64,000 nt of DNA from Magicicada septendecula (Eukaryota; Arthropoda; Insecta; Hemiptera; Cicadidae). A program made the translations under genes and the position numbers. The stretch's first letter is position 1. Each line of letters opens with the position of its first letter. The notes under the pieces are model-generated. The model ran no database searches. It worked only from the letters and a program-made list of their open reading frames with translations, and was not told the origin of the DNA. Below are positions 43,771 through 53,399 of the stretch, in pieces. The stretch is taken from positions 36,060,247 through 36,124,246 of the forward strand of contig CM068370.1 in the NCBI GenBank assembly GCA_034769895.1, read 5' to 3'.

Positions 43771-45132
43771 ATGATAACCCGAAGTCAAGCTAAAATGGCA
43801 TCTAGTGGAGAGAATTCAAATGAGTTTGATGTCAATAACCAGATGGGCTATGAGCAGCCTGAGGACGGAAACGTAATGAATGAAGAAAGCTCAACAACCG
43901 GTGCAGGAACTAGGGCCGGGGGACCGCAATCACAGTCGCAGTCATCTGAAGCAAATTTTCAAATGTTAATGGCATTGATGAAACAACAATCTGAAGAATC
44001 GAAAAAGCAAAATGAAGAATCGGAAAGGAAGAGAGATGAAAAACAAAGAAAACTACATGAAGAGACAATAAGACAGATAGAAGAAACGAAAAAATTACAT
44101 GAAGAAACAAGAAAACACATAGACGAAAAAATTGAAGAAACGAAAAAACAGAATGAAGAAATAGGTAAACAACTCTTCGAGAAATTAGACAAAGAAATAG
44201 AGTTAATGAGAAGAGATTTACGAGGACAAAACCACCAGGCGGGTACTGATTTACAAAAACAATCAAAAAAAATGGAAGAAAACAAATTAGATGGAAATAC
44301 TATGGATCAAAAAGACACCGAGTATCAATCTTCAACAAATAAAGCGTCGTCTGCACATCATGCCTCAAGATCAAAAGAAAGCTCTACAATTATTAATGGT
44401 AGATATGAAGATGATAAAGACACTTGTACTGTGTTTGTTAGCAACTTACCAAACACAACTACAAAAAAGAAAATTATCAAATATTTCAGGAAGTTTGGTA
44501 CTGTTGTAAGTACGAGATTGCGATATGCTGCAGTATCTGATCCACGATTTCCCAAAAGACGTACTGTTATTAGGAAAGAGTTTCATAAAGAAAGAATAAA
44601 TATCCATGCATATGTACGTTTTACTGATGAAAATAGTGCATATCGTGCGTTGGAAGCAAATGGTAATGTGTATGAGGGTTACCACCTGAGAATTGAGTCA
44701 GCTAACACGAAGGCTGAAGAAAAGCAGAGAACTAAAAAGAAAAAATTGAGTACTACAATTAATATTACAAGTACTGATAGAAAATTTAGAAGTAGGACTG
44801 GGGAAGTACGTAAAAATTTTGAAACCAAACCTGAGATTAAGAAAATGAAAAACCGTTCTTATGAGTATCAAGGGCGAACTGCGTTAGCACGAAAGAAGGA
44901 AAGGATGAAATTTGCTGGACCATTCAAGAATATTGTGAAGATTGGTATGAGAACGAAAGGAAGATTTCAAGCAATGAAGATGAGATTTCGTAGAAGTCTT
45001 GAAAATAAAACCTTATTATGTGAGTACGCGGACAGGAAAACGAAAATAATTAAAACGCCACAAGCTGTCAGAAAACTATTTGTCAGAGGGTTGAAAAGAA
45101 GAGACGACAAAAAAAACTCAGCGCGTACATAA
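43771..45132 (+). CDS. Gag-like N-terminus fused to an RBM34/Nop12-type RRM protein
   Basis: This intact 453-codon ORF starts at ATG 43771, 120 bases after the primer site. Residues 1-10 (MITRSQAKMA) and a coiled coil at about 60-150 (repeated EETKK/HEETRK units) look like a gypsy gag N-terminus. From residue 218 a single RRM follows: RNP2 VFVSNL at 221-226, a long basic insert ending KEFHKERINI, RNP1-type HAYVRF at 279-284, closing with HLRIESANT at about 312. The insert between beta-2 and beta-3 and the INxxAYVxF block are features of RRM1 of RBM34/Nop12 nucleolar proteins. Residues 313-453 are strongly basic (KKKK, ARKKER, KRRDDKK), and YQGRTA may echo an RBM34 tail. No second RRM, capsid core or zinc knuckle is seen. 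The family call is from memory of motifs; RNA binding is expected. Confidence 0.85.
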   Translation: MITRSQAKMASSGENSNEFDVNNQMGYEQPEDGNVMNEESSTTGAGTRAGGPQSQSQSSEANFQMLMALMKQQSEESKKQNEESERKRDEKQRKLHEETIRQIEETKKLHEETRKHIDEKIEETKKQNEEIGKQLFEKLDKEIELMRRDLRGQNHQAGTDLQKQSKKMEENKLDGNTMDQKDTEYQSSTNKASSAHHASRSKESSTIINGRYEDDKDTCTVFVSNLPNTTTKKKIIKYFRKFGTVVSTRLRYAAVSDPRFPKRRTVIRKEFHKERINIHAYVRFTDENSAYRALEANGNVYEGYHLRIESANTKAEEKQRTKKKKLSTTINITSTDRKFRSRTGEVRKNFETKPEIKKMKNRSYEYQGRTALARKKERMKFAGPFKNIVKIGMRTKGRFQAMKMRFRRSLENKTLLCEYADRKTKIIKTPQAVRKLFVRGLKRRDDKKNSART

Positions 45133-45512
45133 ATAATGGTAATATGACCGGGGAAAGTTGTCGAAAAAGGATGGGGAGAACCACTTTCAACACTATAAAA
45201 GAGAGAGAGAGAGAGAGGTCATAAATTCTTTAGGTATCAACGGCCGACTGCAGGGTAAGTGTGAAACGAAACTCACGAATTCAATACCCTTACTAATTAC
45301 CAACAAAATGTGTTGTAACGGAACTCACTTAACAAAACGTACAACTATGCCTCCACAAATAGAAAATTAAAAGTAATTAAATGTAACGGATTAAAGAAAA
45401 CAATCTTAAGAATATCCGAAAATTTAATAATTAAGTTAGATAATATTGGGTAAAATACCTTAGATAAGAACTGGTTGTGTAAGATTACATTAACCGAAGA
45501 AAATAAATAGAT
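45133..45512 (+). other. Noncoding junction where protease, RT and RNase H are missing
   Basis: 380 bases with stops in all frames, a GA-rich run (45199-45217) and a donor-like CAGGGTAAGT at 45250-45259. Intact Ty3/gypsy elements have about 2 kb of protease-RT-RNase H coding here; none is recognisable. Confidence 0.75.
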
Positions 45513-45944
45513 ATGAATAAAATTGAAATAAAAATGAATAAGAACACTGCCGCTAAATTACGAAATATAAATCAAATGCAACTCGCAAACGATAAGATAA
45601 AACAAATTATAATCAAGATTAAGGAGGGAAATGAGGACCAAATGAATCAGCATTTTAAATTAATAAATAATAAATTATATCGCAGTTGGAAAAACCAGTG
45701 GAAACTATATATTCCAAAAGAATTTAGAGTCGAATTGATCCAAGAAATTCACCAGATGTACGGACACCCAGGGACGAAAAAGACACAACAGCTGATAAGG
45801 GAACACTTTACTATGGACACCATGTTCAGAACTATCAGCCAAGTCATAAAATGCTGTGATCTTTGTCAAAGGTGCAAGGATAGCGGGAATCGAAGTATCA
45901 CCGGAGAAACACGACCGATATTGCCATCACGCAAAGGGAATTAA
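45513..45944 (+). pseudogene. Integrase N-terminal zinc-finger part
   Basis: The 143-codon frame includes the linker after RNase H and the HHCC zinc finger (H80, H85, C115, C118) that multimerises integrase on LTR ends. It stops at TAA 45942-45944, just before the catalytic core, which continues in the -1 frame. The frames would join within CGCAAAGGGAATTAATT (45930-45946), indicating a one-base loss. AAAGGGA here is not in the phase needed for programmed slippage. Confidence 0.85.
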
Positions 45945-45949
45945 TTAGC

Positions 45950-46750
45950 ATGGACTATTATGGTCCACTCCCTGTATCCAGTGGTGGAGTGAAATATTTA
46001 TTAGTTGTTGTCGATAATTTTACTAAATACGTAGAATTATATACACTGCGTAGGGCTACTACAAATGTGACGCTCAAAAGACTACAACAATACATAACGA
46101 CCCACGGGAAACCAGATAGTATTTTGACAGATAACGGTACACAGTATACATCGCGCAAATGGACACAAGGTCTGGGACAATTAAACATTAAACCAAAATA
46201 CACAGCCATTAGAAATCCATGCACCAATATTGCCGAACGGTGGAACAGGCAACTTGGAAACATTTTCCGGATTTTTGTACGTGAAAGGCATACAAAGTGG
46301 GCGACGTACATCAAGACGATTAAAGCGTGTCTTAACGAAACATATCAAGAAACTATAGGAACAACACCACATGAAGCCCAGTTTGGAACGAAACCAACCA
46401 GGCATTGGGAGAAATATTTAGACCCAATAGTGAAGAATGACGAGGGAGTAAAGGTAGAGAAATTACAAATACGAATAAAGGAAAGAGGTGAGCGGCAGGT
46501 TGCCCGAATAAATCAAAAGAATAAGATTACTGACTTTGACGTAGGAGACAAGGTTCTTATACGAGCAGTGAATTTATCTGACGCAACACAGAATATTATC
46601 GGAAAATTCTGCGCGCTGTATGAAGGCCCGTACACAATAATACAAAAAGTAGGAAACGCTACATATAAACTGCAGGACGAATCCAGCAATGGTACGATAA
46701 GAGGCATCTTCAATACTAGGCAACTGAAGAAATGTCATTCAGGGGCTTAG
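45950..46750 (+). pseudogene. Integrase catalytic core and C-terminal domain, frame-separated
   Basis: 266 codons with D2 (MDYYGPLP), D61 (ILTDNGTQY) and E96 (NIAERWNRQ), the full DDE triad with the canonical spacing of 35. A GPY/F-type module (YEGPYTII) follows. The frame is open upstream of the ATG into the preceding ORF's 3' end, so the domain is separated from its zinc finger only by the frameshift. Otherwise undamaged. Confidence 0.88.
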
Positions 46751-47902
46751 GGGGGGGGGCCTATCAAAAATGTAAAAGAATTATTATAATTTGCTAGAAC
46801 AATTAATGAAATGTCTTAGTAATAACACGAGATAAAAGAAAATAGAAATAAGAAAGCAAATGTATAAAATGAATTATTTTAATGATTAGTTGTCATAGTC
46901 AATAAATGTCATGTTAATGATTATGAATAAAACAATTAACGATAAAAGATGTCAATAAGAGTGAAAAGATAGAAGGGTAAATGTCTAAATGGTGTATATA
47001 TTTGAAGACAATTAATAGAATTGTGAGAGAAATATTTAAGTTGTATGTATTTAAGATCATGTTTAAGTGAGGACAACTTACAAGCTTAGTATAAGATTGT
47101 ATAATATAATTGTGTTCCAAAATGTTAGTAAATAGAAAAGAAAAAATGTTTTTTTTTTAGTGAAAATGCTAGCGAGATATCAGAAAATATGGACTAACCA
47201 GAGACAGTAATAATAAAATAGGTTAGAAAAACTATAGTGAATTAGGATATAGAAATACGTATTATTATTATTAATACCAATGTGCTGTTTATAATTTAGT
47301 GATGATAGAAAGTATGATGGTCACTAAGAATTCTATATATATGTGGTAAGTTTTTTTTTTAAAGCCAATTAATTTGGAGATATTGATGCATATTTTAGTA
47401 AGTTGTGACATAAAAATTAGATGTATTAAAGGATACAAAGAAAATTAATCCTAAAGGCAAGAAATATTAATACCAGTATCGAATAATTTGTGAAATTGAA
47501 TTTTGTAGATATTGAAATATTATATGAAGAATAGTTAAGGAGAATTACAAATTTAGTTTAAGCTTTGACTAAATATAAATTTGTAAATATAATAACATGT
47601 TAATTAGAGTGAAAGAAAAACGGATTCATTTAGGATGTTGAAAGCGAAAGTACTTTAGAGGGGCTGGGGTGTGTTTACCATTATGTAACGAACCTTTTTC
47701 TGTTACGCTGAGAATATAGGTCAACGAGTAAATGTAAACAACACTATACTAGGTCCAATGAAGAACGAGCCACTACAAGGCAACACAAAGTACGCATATT
47801 GGGACGCAGTTTTTGGGATTTAAACCTTACTGAAAGGGCGCAAAATTTTGGATCAATTTTGGATGTACAGAGTCCATCCAAACTGACAAAATTTGGGGAC
47901 AA
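46751..47902 (+). other. 3' untranslated region and purine tract of the RRM-carrying element
   Basis: AT-rich, no ORF of note. A run of nine to ten G lies at 46751-46760. TTTGGGGACAA at 47892-47902 directly before the 3' LTR is the likely plus-strand primer. Confidence 0.65.
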
Positions 47903-50027
47903 TATAACACAAAAAAAAAAAAAATTTCGAAAAGTTTTATTTTATAATCAGCAGTAAGGAATGTCGCTGAAAGCAATAACGAAGGGTGTATGTGTGAAAA
48001 ACATATTTTGTAAGGGACAAAAGGGGAACGAGCAAGCACGCTGTAGTGACGGACAGGTCATAAATTTCATAGGCAGCTCCAACGCCTACCCTGTGAACAG
48101 AGTTCACTGCTCCCGGTACGTAGAACACCAGTTTTGTGAAAACACATTGATTCCATTGGAAACTACATACAATGTGTACAGAGCCATTAAAGGAGAAAAG
48201 GCTTAACAATGGTCAAGCATACATGTGTACGCCAGCTGTCAGGAGAAAGCGACGAAGGGTGGATTGATTTGAAGGACTCCAGCGGTCGATGACAGGGTTT
48301 TGACCTTACTTGGAAACGAAAGCGCAGAGAGTACGTACAAACTCAAGGATGGGGTGTTGCCTGGCAATTAAAAGAAAAAAAAACAACTTTCAAAGAAGGG
48401 TAGGCGAGGCCCTTGAACAACAATAGATAATAACGGCAGAGCGACGAAGTTGAGAAACAATGAAAATGGAAGAGAAACTCAGAGTTGTCACTGAAGACTT
48501 TAGAAAAAACGACAGATACAATTTATTGCTGCGTTAGCTGGAAATGACAACGACCTCAAAATACGAAGCAAGGGAAGAATCTGGTGGGGAACCAGAAGCC
48601 CTATCAGAGAACGCCTTTGAAAAGATGGGTAGTATTTGGACTTGGAGGGAAAAACATGAAACCAATAAGGACACGGCGTCGTTGGAATCAGAAGTCTGGT
48701 GGGAGATTTGGTAAGGAAAATATAGGAAGGAGACAGGAACGCGCTCAAGGAGTTCTAACTAAATTTCGGACACGAGAGGAGTGAAGTCCGTGACGGGAGA
48801 AATTAGCATTTTATCGAACTTAGAATAATTCGATACACAGTGTGAGAAGGTAGTTTTCGAACTTATAACAAAAATTAATACAGTCATTACAAGCAAACGA
48901 ACTATGAAGTAGAGTCACACTATTAGCCTACCAGTGAACATTAACTGAAACAAATAGTAACCAGACAATAATGTAATTTCAGTGTATACGAACACTTTAC
49001 AACAATAACTTTTAAGAACGATTAACAACACAAATTACATTCATGAACACTTAATAACCAGACATACCGCAACAAAGGTGCGTAATAATAATTCAGATTT
49101 GAAATAATTTACGATGTCGGTGTACAACGCTAACTTTTATTCATAAATTATAATCCGAATGCGTGGAGTTGGTGAGTGAAGTGTCTGTGAGTGACATCGT
49201 GGACATCATCCAGTGCCATCTATCATCTGGAGGAGTTATCTGCACGATCCTAGAACGATCGACATGGGGGAATCATCACCGCAACTACCGAGTGATTGGA
49301 TATTCGAATACCAAGTATAGTAAAACATGTCTTAATTAATTTAGATCCACTGTCTGTCATCTCAAAGAATCCACACACAATAAAATTCAATAAAGTAATC
49401 GTAAAGGAATTAAAGAAATCGATTCTAAAGTTTGTGTAGAAGTAAAAATTATCATTGTTTATCAGTTTGGAGTAATGTTTATTTCCAAGTTCTAAATGAA
49501 TCCGTAATTACAAAATATAGTAACAACTTAAGAGATATTCATATTAAGAACGTATAAGATGAAGCTAAACATTATAAGTTACTTAAGTACTAAACGCAAT
49601 TGATGAATGATCATTAATATGCAACCATTAGATTGAGTTTGGATAACTAATTTTATTAATGTATTATTTTGATATATACAATTTAATGAGTATTCAATTT
49701 TATTAATGTATTATTTTGATAGTTACAATTTAATGAGTATTCAATTTTGTTAATGTATTATTGTTTGATATTTACGATTCAGCCATGAGTATTAAATTTT
49801 GGTAATGTGTTAATTTTATATATTTACAAGTACTAATGAGTACGTAGAATTTTGTGCTATCTTAATATTTACAAGTAATAGCAAACTAATGTGAATAAAT
49901 TTAAGAGTTATCAGTAGCAATGAGCATTTATTATTTTTAACCCTGAGATAAAGAGAATAAACAGTAATTAATGTTAAAAATTTTGATAAATTGACGCACA
50001 CAACGTCGGGCATCTTTAAATGTTAAA
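47903..50027 (+). repeat. 3' LTR of the RRM-carrying element
   Basis: Same length as the 5' LTR. Differences noticed include three A/G sites within 48717-48778, T/C near 49552, T/A near 49677 and A/G near 49709. Confidence 0.93.
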
Positions 50028-50400
50028 AGAGTTAGGAATAGACAAATAAGAGAGGGTCTGGAAGTGATATCGATTCTGGATTTTATAGAACAGAGACAAC
50101 TATGCTAGCGGGGACACATGCAGAGAATGGATAGTGATAGAATGGTAAAACAGGTTTGGGAGGCAAAATCAGGGGGGAGAAAGAAGAGAGGAAGACCGCG
50201 ACTGACTTGGGACGGAATGATGGGAAACATTTTGAGAGAAAGAGGCTTGGGCTGGAGGGAAGCGAAGACATTGTCAATGGATAGAGTGAGATAGAAAAAA
50301 TTTGTATATAGAGTGTAGTTGATGTACTTATCATATATTGATGTAACCCGACACCAATATGGTATATGGGTATTTTGATAATAAATAAATAAAACTTTTT
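50028..50400 (+). pseudogene. LINE RT C-terminal end, 3' part of the interrupted target
   Basis: Resumes the frame of 41173-41506 after AGAG. It encodes RNRQIREGLEVISILDF, then RGHMQRMDSDRMVKQVWEAK (one TAG at 50107-50109), GRPRLTWDGMMGN and the ORF end, followed by a 3' UTR ending in AATAAATAAATAAAA. It is otherwise a near-intact LINE 3' terminus. Confidence 0.9.
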
Positions 50401-50559
50401 TCATCGATAAGCAAGTTTATTTATATTATGATAACTAAAGCCGAAACGTATCGGCCATTATGTCTCAGTATTAAAGCAGAGACTTAGGCGACCGTTTGGC
50501 GTAGATAATTCAAATAAGTAAATAATAATAATAATAATAATCATTATTATTTTTTTAAC

Positions 50560-50830
50560 GATGAAGGGTTTGCGAGGATCGGTCAAAAAAGTATAACACA
50601 AATTTTAAATTCTTTTGTGTCGACGTTTCGAAAATAATTATTGCCATAATCAGGACAATTGTTGCTGAGTTGTTACGACGCCAAAAGTCACAGTTGTTTC
50701 CAAATCATTATCACTAAAACTACTTCCCGGCCTCTCAGACCGTGGTCTTGTGTTGTTAATTCCAGACGTTTCAACCTCGCCATTGGAGGCCATCTTCAGT
50801 GCCTGAAGACTAAAACTCTTACAACACAGT
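50560..50830 (-). repeat. Two hammerhead-like repeats side by side (families A and B)
   Basis: 50560-50655 is a family A copy (GAGGATCGGTCAAAAAA, GTGTCGACGTTTCGAAAA, minus-strand CTGATTA core). 50700-50830 is a family B copy (minus-strand CTGAAGA at 50798-50804, GAAACGTC at 50763-50770). Neither has convincing stem I pairing. Confidence 0.65.
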
Positions 50831-50899
50831 CTCCGTCTACCACATTGTACTCGTATAAACCGGACGGAAAAGAAAAATATTTTAATGCGATAATCGACC

Positions 50900-51378
50900 G
50901 AAAACAAAACTAAATTACGGTAGCGATTATAATTAAAGTACGTTAGGTATCGATTCTATACATTCATACACAACGCAGTCGAAGTGTGTTTATTTGTTAC
51001 GTATTTCACTTGACTTAATAATAATAAAGCGTAATAATGCATCGAACGTGTGGCTGTGATCAGTTTTTATATCGATCTCTGTAGTTGTAAATGTAACGTG
51101 TTGTGCATGTGTGTGTGTGTCGCGAAGGAGGTCAGCTATTGTCTACTGGGAAGCCGAGCCGAGTAGGAATGTTAATGTGCTATGACGTCTAGCGAGCAAA
51201 GACACGTAATACTGATACGTAATAGAAAACGAGTTCTGTTACGGACACTCTCACTCTCGGAGAAAGGTTCCATCTCACACCTCCCTCGCCGCTCCCGTTC
51301 TCTGTCACTCTCTCTCTCTCTATCTCTCTCCCTTCTTCTTCTTTATCGTTTTCAATAACGCGCTCTTATCGATATCGT
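50900..51378. other. Unassigned sequence with CT-rich patch
   Basis: Moderate GC content (51120-51330), a CTCTCTCTCT run, no ORF. Not recognised as a repeat; could be host-unique DNA. Confidence 0.35.
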
Positions 51379-51444
51379 AAAGCCGCGTTTACACCGGAGT
51401 TGAAAACACACGTTGTGAACAAATGATGACAACATTTCGAAAAC

Positions 51445-51932
51445 ATTTCCAAACAGAATTCATTATACGCTAGGCATTTTATAGAAGAAGGACATAAATT
51501 CATAGACCCAGTCGTAAATTATAAGATAATAAAAGTGATGAGTAAAGAAAGAGAAAGGAAATTAAAGGAAGAAGTGGAAATATTAAGAATAAGAAATAAA
51601 GATGAAAGACGACTAATGAATATAAAAAAACCACATTTGAAAATGAAGAAATATTTAGCAGCTTATTAGACAACAAAAAAGAGTACAAAATTAGTTAAAG
51701 TAAATTGTAACGGGTACAAAATTGGTAATGTAAGACAACCCACTATGGGTGGAGCTAAGTAAGACGTTACTCCGTCAGGCGGCGGGTCTAGATAGGTCCG
51801 GTAAAACGATGTATAAGAAGTGAACGGTTTCATATTTCTCTGTTGGTAAATGACCTGAAGATGGCTTGACTGCCGAAAGCGCTCGTCAATACCAAAGACA
51901 ACATAGTGGTTTGTATAAAATTACTAGTAGAA
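51445..51932 (+). mobile_element. 5'-truncated Penelope-like insertion, 11-bp target duplication
   Basis: ATTTCGAAAAC occurs at 51434-51444 and 51933-51943. The 488-bp insert starts in coding sequence (YARHFIEEGHKFIDPVV, KIIKVMSKERERKLKEEVE) that resembles the C-terminal end of a Penelope-like endonuclease and ends at the TAG 51667-51669. It continues through a 3' region with a hammerhead candidate (51851-51888). The duplication length and 5' truncation fit target-primed insertion. Confidence 0.8.
51851..51888 (+). ncRNA. Type I hammerhead ribozyme candidate in a Penelope-like 3' region
   Basis: TGAC, CTGAAGA, a short stem II (GGC...GCC), GAAA, GCGC, TC, then GTCA, which pairs with TGAC. Stem II is short (three to four pairs), so stability is lower than for the 26.3- and 52.7-kb motifs. 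Confidence 0.65.
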
Positions 51933-52033
51933 ATTTCGAAAACGGTAGTAATTTGTTTTAAACATCTCGTGTTGTCAACAGATTTTCCGTGTTTAAAAAA
52001 TAAATTTTGTTTTCCAATAGAAGTCGGCAAAGA

Positions 52034-52336
52034 TCAAAAGAAGTTGTAAAGATTTGTTGTAAACTTGTGTCGCAGCGCCTCTATGGTGTACAAAACATTG
52101 AAAACGTTTAACAAAATTTTTAAACTGTAATCAGATCTCAAGTCACCTGACAAAGGGTCAATGTCATCTCTATTTAAATCCTCCAAAAGCTCACGTTTAC
52201 TATACTTAGCTCTCGCTTTTAATGACGGTCTGAACCAGTATCTTCTTGGTGTCCGTTGTTTCGTCAAAATCACAGAAGCTACTGCAGCAAGTACAACATC
52301 CTCCACACTCGACATCTTGAAGTGAGACTGGAGCAA
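52034..52336 (-). pseudogene. Harbinger-type transposase N-terminal fragment
   Basis: The 100-codon frame includes VEDVVLAAVASVILTKQ, RTPRRYWFRPSLKARAKYS and RELLEDLNRDDIDPLSGDLR. The RRYWxRPSL and LLEDLN-DD blocks are typical of the region upstream of the DDE core in PIF/Harbinger transposases. The catalytic domain is absent, so it is a fragment in a non-autonomous element. Confidence 0.7.
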
Positions 52337-52631
52337 AACTGAAGTGAGGTCAGGTCAGATTTTGAGTTCATGCGCGTAAATGTTGCAAACAAAAATAAAG
52401 AGAAACTAGTAGTGTGGTTTTCGATATTGGTTGTCAACGTATAACTTTAAAATACAAAAATTGCGAACATTTATTCACAACAGTCGGCGTAAACGCGGCT
52501 TTATCTTCAACCATCGGTTGTCGCTCGACTGCATTTTTGTACTGTGACTTCTTTACATACTGGCTAAAAGTAGACGGAATAAACATACGTCTTTAGAAAA
52601 CGATAAATACAATTTAGTGGTTAAGTCTTAA

Positions 52632-52829
52632 TTTTTGCTAAACTTGTGTTGCTACCACTAATACTCACTTACACTTCCATGAGCGCTTTCAAGCCTTTCG
52701 GCTCATCTTCTGCAAAACAACAAAACAAAAACAAGGTTGTTGTTTCCATCTGAAGATGAGCCGAGAGGCTTGAAAGCGCTCATGGAAGTGTAAGTGAGTA
52801 TTAGTGGTAGCAACACAAGTTTAGCAAAA
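52632..52829. repeat. Palindrome with ~85-bp arms and a hammerhead in the right arm
   Basis: TTTTGCTAAACTTGTGTTGC begins the left arm and its complement ends the right arm. The inner blocks include CTTACACTTCCATGAGCGCT. The 40-bp centre is A-rich. It lies directly upstream of a Penelope-like coding remnant and probably represents that element's terminal repeat. Confidence 0.85.
52744..52787 (+). ncRNA. Type I hammerhead ribozyme candidate (best in window)
   Basis: TTCCAT, CTGAAGA, a stem II hairpin (AGCC-GAGA-GGCT), GAAA, GCGC, TC, then ATGGAA, perfectly complementary to TTCCAT (six pairs). All conserved core positions are present, with a GNRA-like GAGA loop on stem II. The left-arm copy on the minus strand has CAGAAGA and no stem I, so it should be inactive. 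Confidence 0.82.
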
Positions 52830-52839
52830 TCTTTAGAAA

Positions 52840-53235
52840 GGAAAACAGGCGTCTTTAAACTACCATGTAATGACTGTAGTTGTTTTTACATCGGTCAAAC
52901 GGGAAGGGGTTTTCTTAAACGTTTCCTTGAACATACACTTAAACAATTAAAAATCTCAACTCCGTCAAAATAATGTCTATATATGCTCACCATTGGACCT
53001 CACAGGACCACAATTACAGGGATTTCAAGTCTAACTTTGAACTACTACATATTTGTGAAAAGGGTCGAATCATGAATGCCTTGGAGGAGTTTGAAATTTA
53101 CAGAGCATACACACAAACATTAACAGTCGCGGGTTCGTATTGAATGACCAGCTGAACTTTAAATCCAGCCCGCTATACGATACCGCCTTGAACCTGCTTT
53201 GTCAACAAGTGGTCGATCAATCGTGAATAGGTGCG
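52840..53235 (+). pseudogene. Penelope-like GIY-YIG endonuclease domain, frame-broken
   Basis: The plus strand encodes LPCNDCSCFYIGQTGRGFLK followed by RFLEHTLK (the CxxC linker and the YIG half of the GIY-YIG domain). After a shift near 52968 come FELLHICEKGRIMNALEEFE and IYRAYTQTL, then VLNDQLNFKSSPLYDTALNL before the stop near 53224. These are the family's endonuclease motifs in order. RT is missing. Downstream, 53300-53395 holds a degenerate hammerhead-like core (GAAACGCGTCATC) and the tail GTCACAAGGCGGATTGAAAA. Confidence 0.85.
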
Positions 53236-53399
53236 CACTTACTGACGCGTATACAGTCCAAATGACATTGGACTTTTAACTAATGACGAAGTCCTATGAG
53301 GGATACTTTATGATCTCATAATAAAGCATACGCTTTGAAACGCGTCATCTGTATATAAAAAAGAAGTCACAAGGCGGATTGAAAAAGGTTAGTTTGTCT

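Larger units (their letters stand above)
41507..50027 (+). mobile_element. Non-autonomous LTR retrotransposon carrying an RRM gene (8.5 kb)
   Basis: Direct repeats 41507-43631 and 47903-50027 (2,125 bp each, offset 6,396) are bracketed by AGAG at 41503-41506 and 50028-50031. About six differences separate the LTRs by eye (roughly 0.3%), so it is young. Order: LTR, a primer site starting TGGCGCC, an ORF fusing a gag-like N-terminus to an RBM34/Nop12-type RRM, ~380 noncoding bases, integrase in two frames, a 1.15-kb tail, a purine tract and LTR. Protease, RT and RNase H are missing, so mobilisation must have depended on another element. The LTR termini are TATAACA...TGTTAAA, an imperfect inverted repeat and not TG...CA. 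Confidence 0.93.
51379..52503 (-). mobile_element. PIF/Harbinger-like element with nested Penelope insertion
   Basis: The terminal inverted repeats are TAAAGCCGCGTTTACACCGG at the left and its near-complement ending CGTAAACGCGGCTTTA at the right. The interior encodes a Harbinger-type transposase N-terminal piece on the minus strand (52336-52034). The target duplication is not clear (TA at both edges). A 488-bp Penelope-like insertion (51445-51932) interrupts its left part. Confidence 0.7.

Noticed and set aside
43910-44285. Phe/Ser-rich minus-strand ORFs of 108-118 codons
   Set aside because: Antisense of the Glu/Lys-rich coiled coil in the gag-like ORF.
45930-45946. Programmed frameshift at AAAGGGA in the integrase
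   Set aside because: The heptamer is not in X XXY YYZ phase with the upstream frame (codons are AAA GGG), so mutation or sequence error is more likely.
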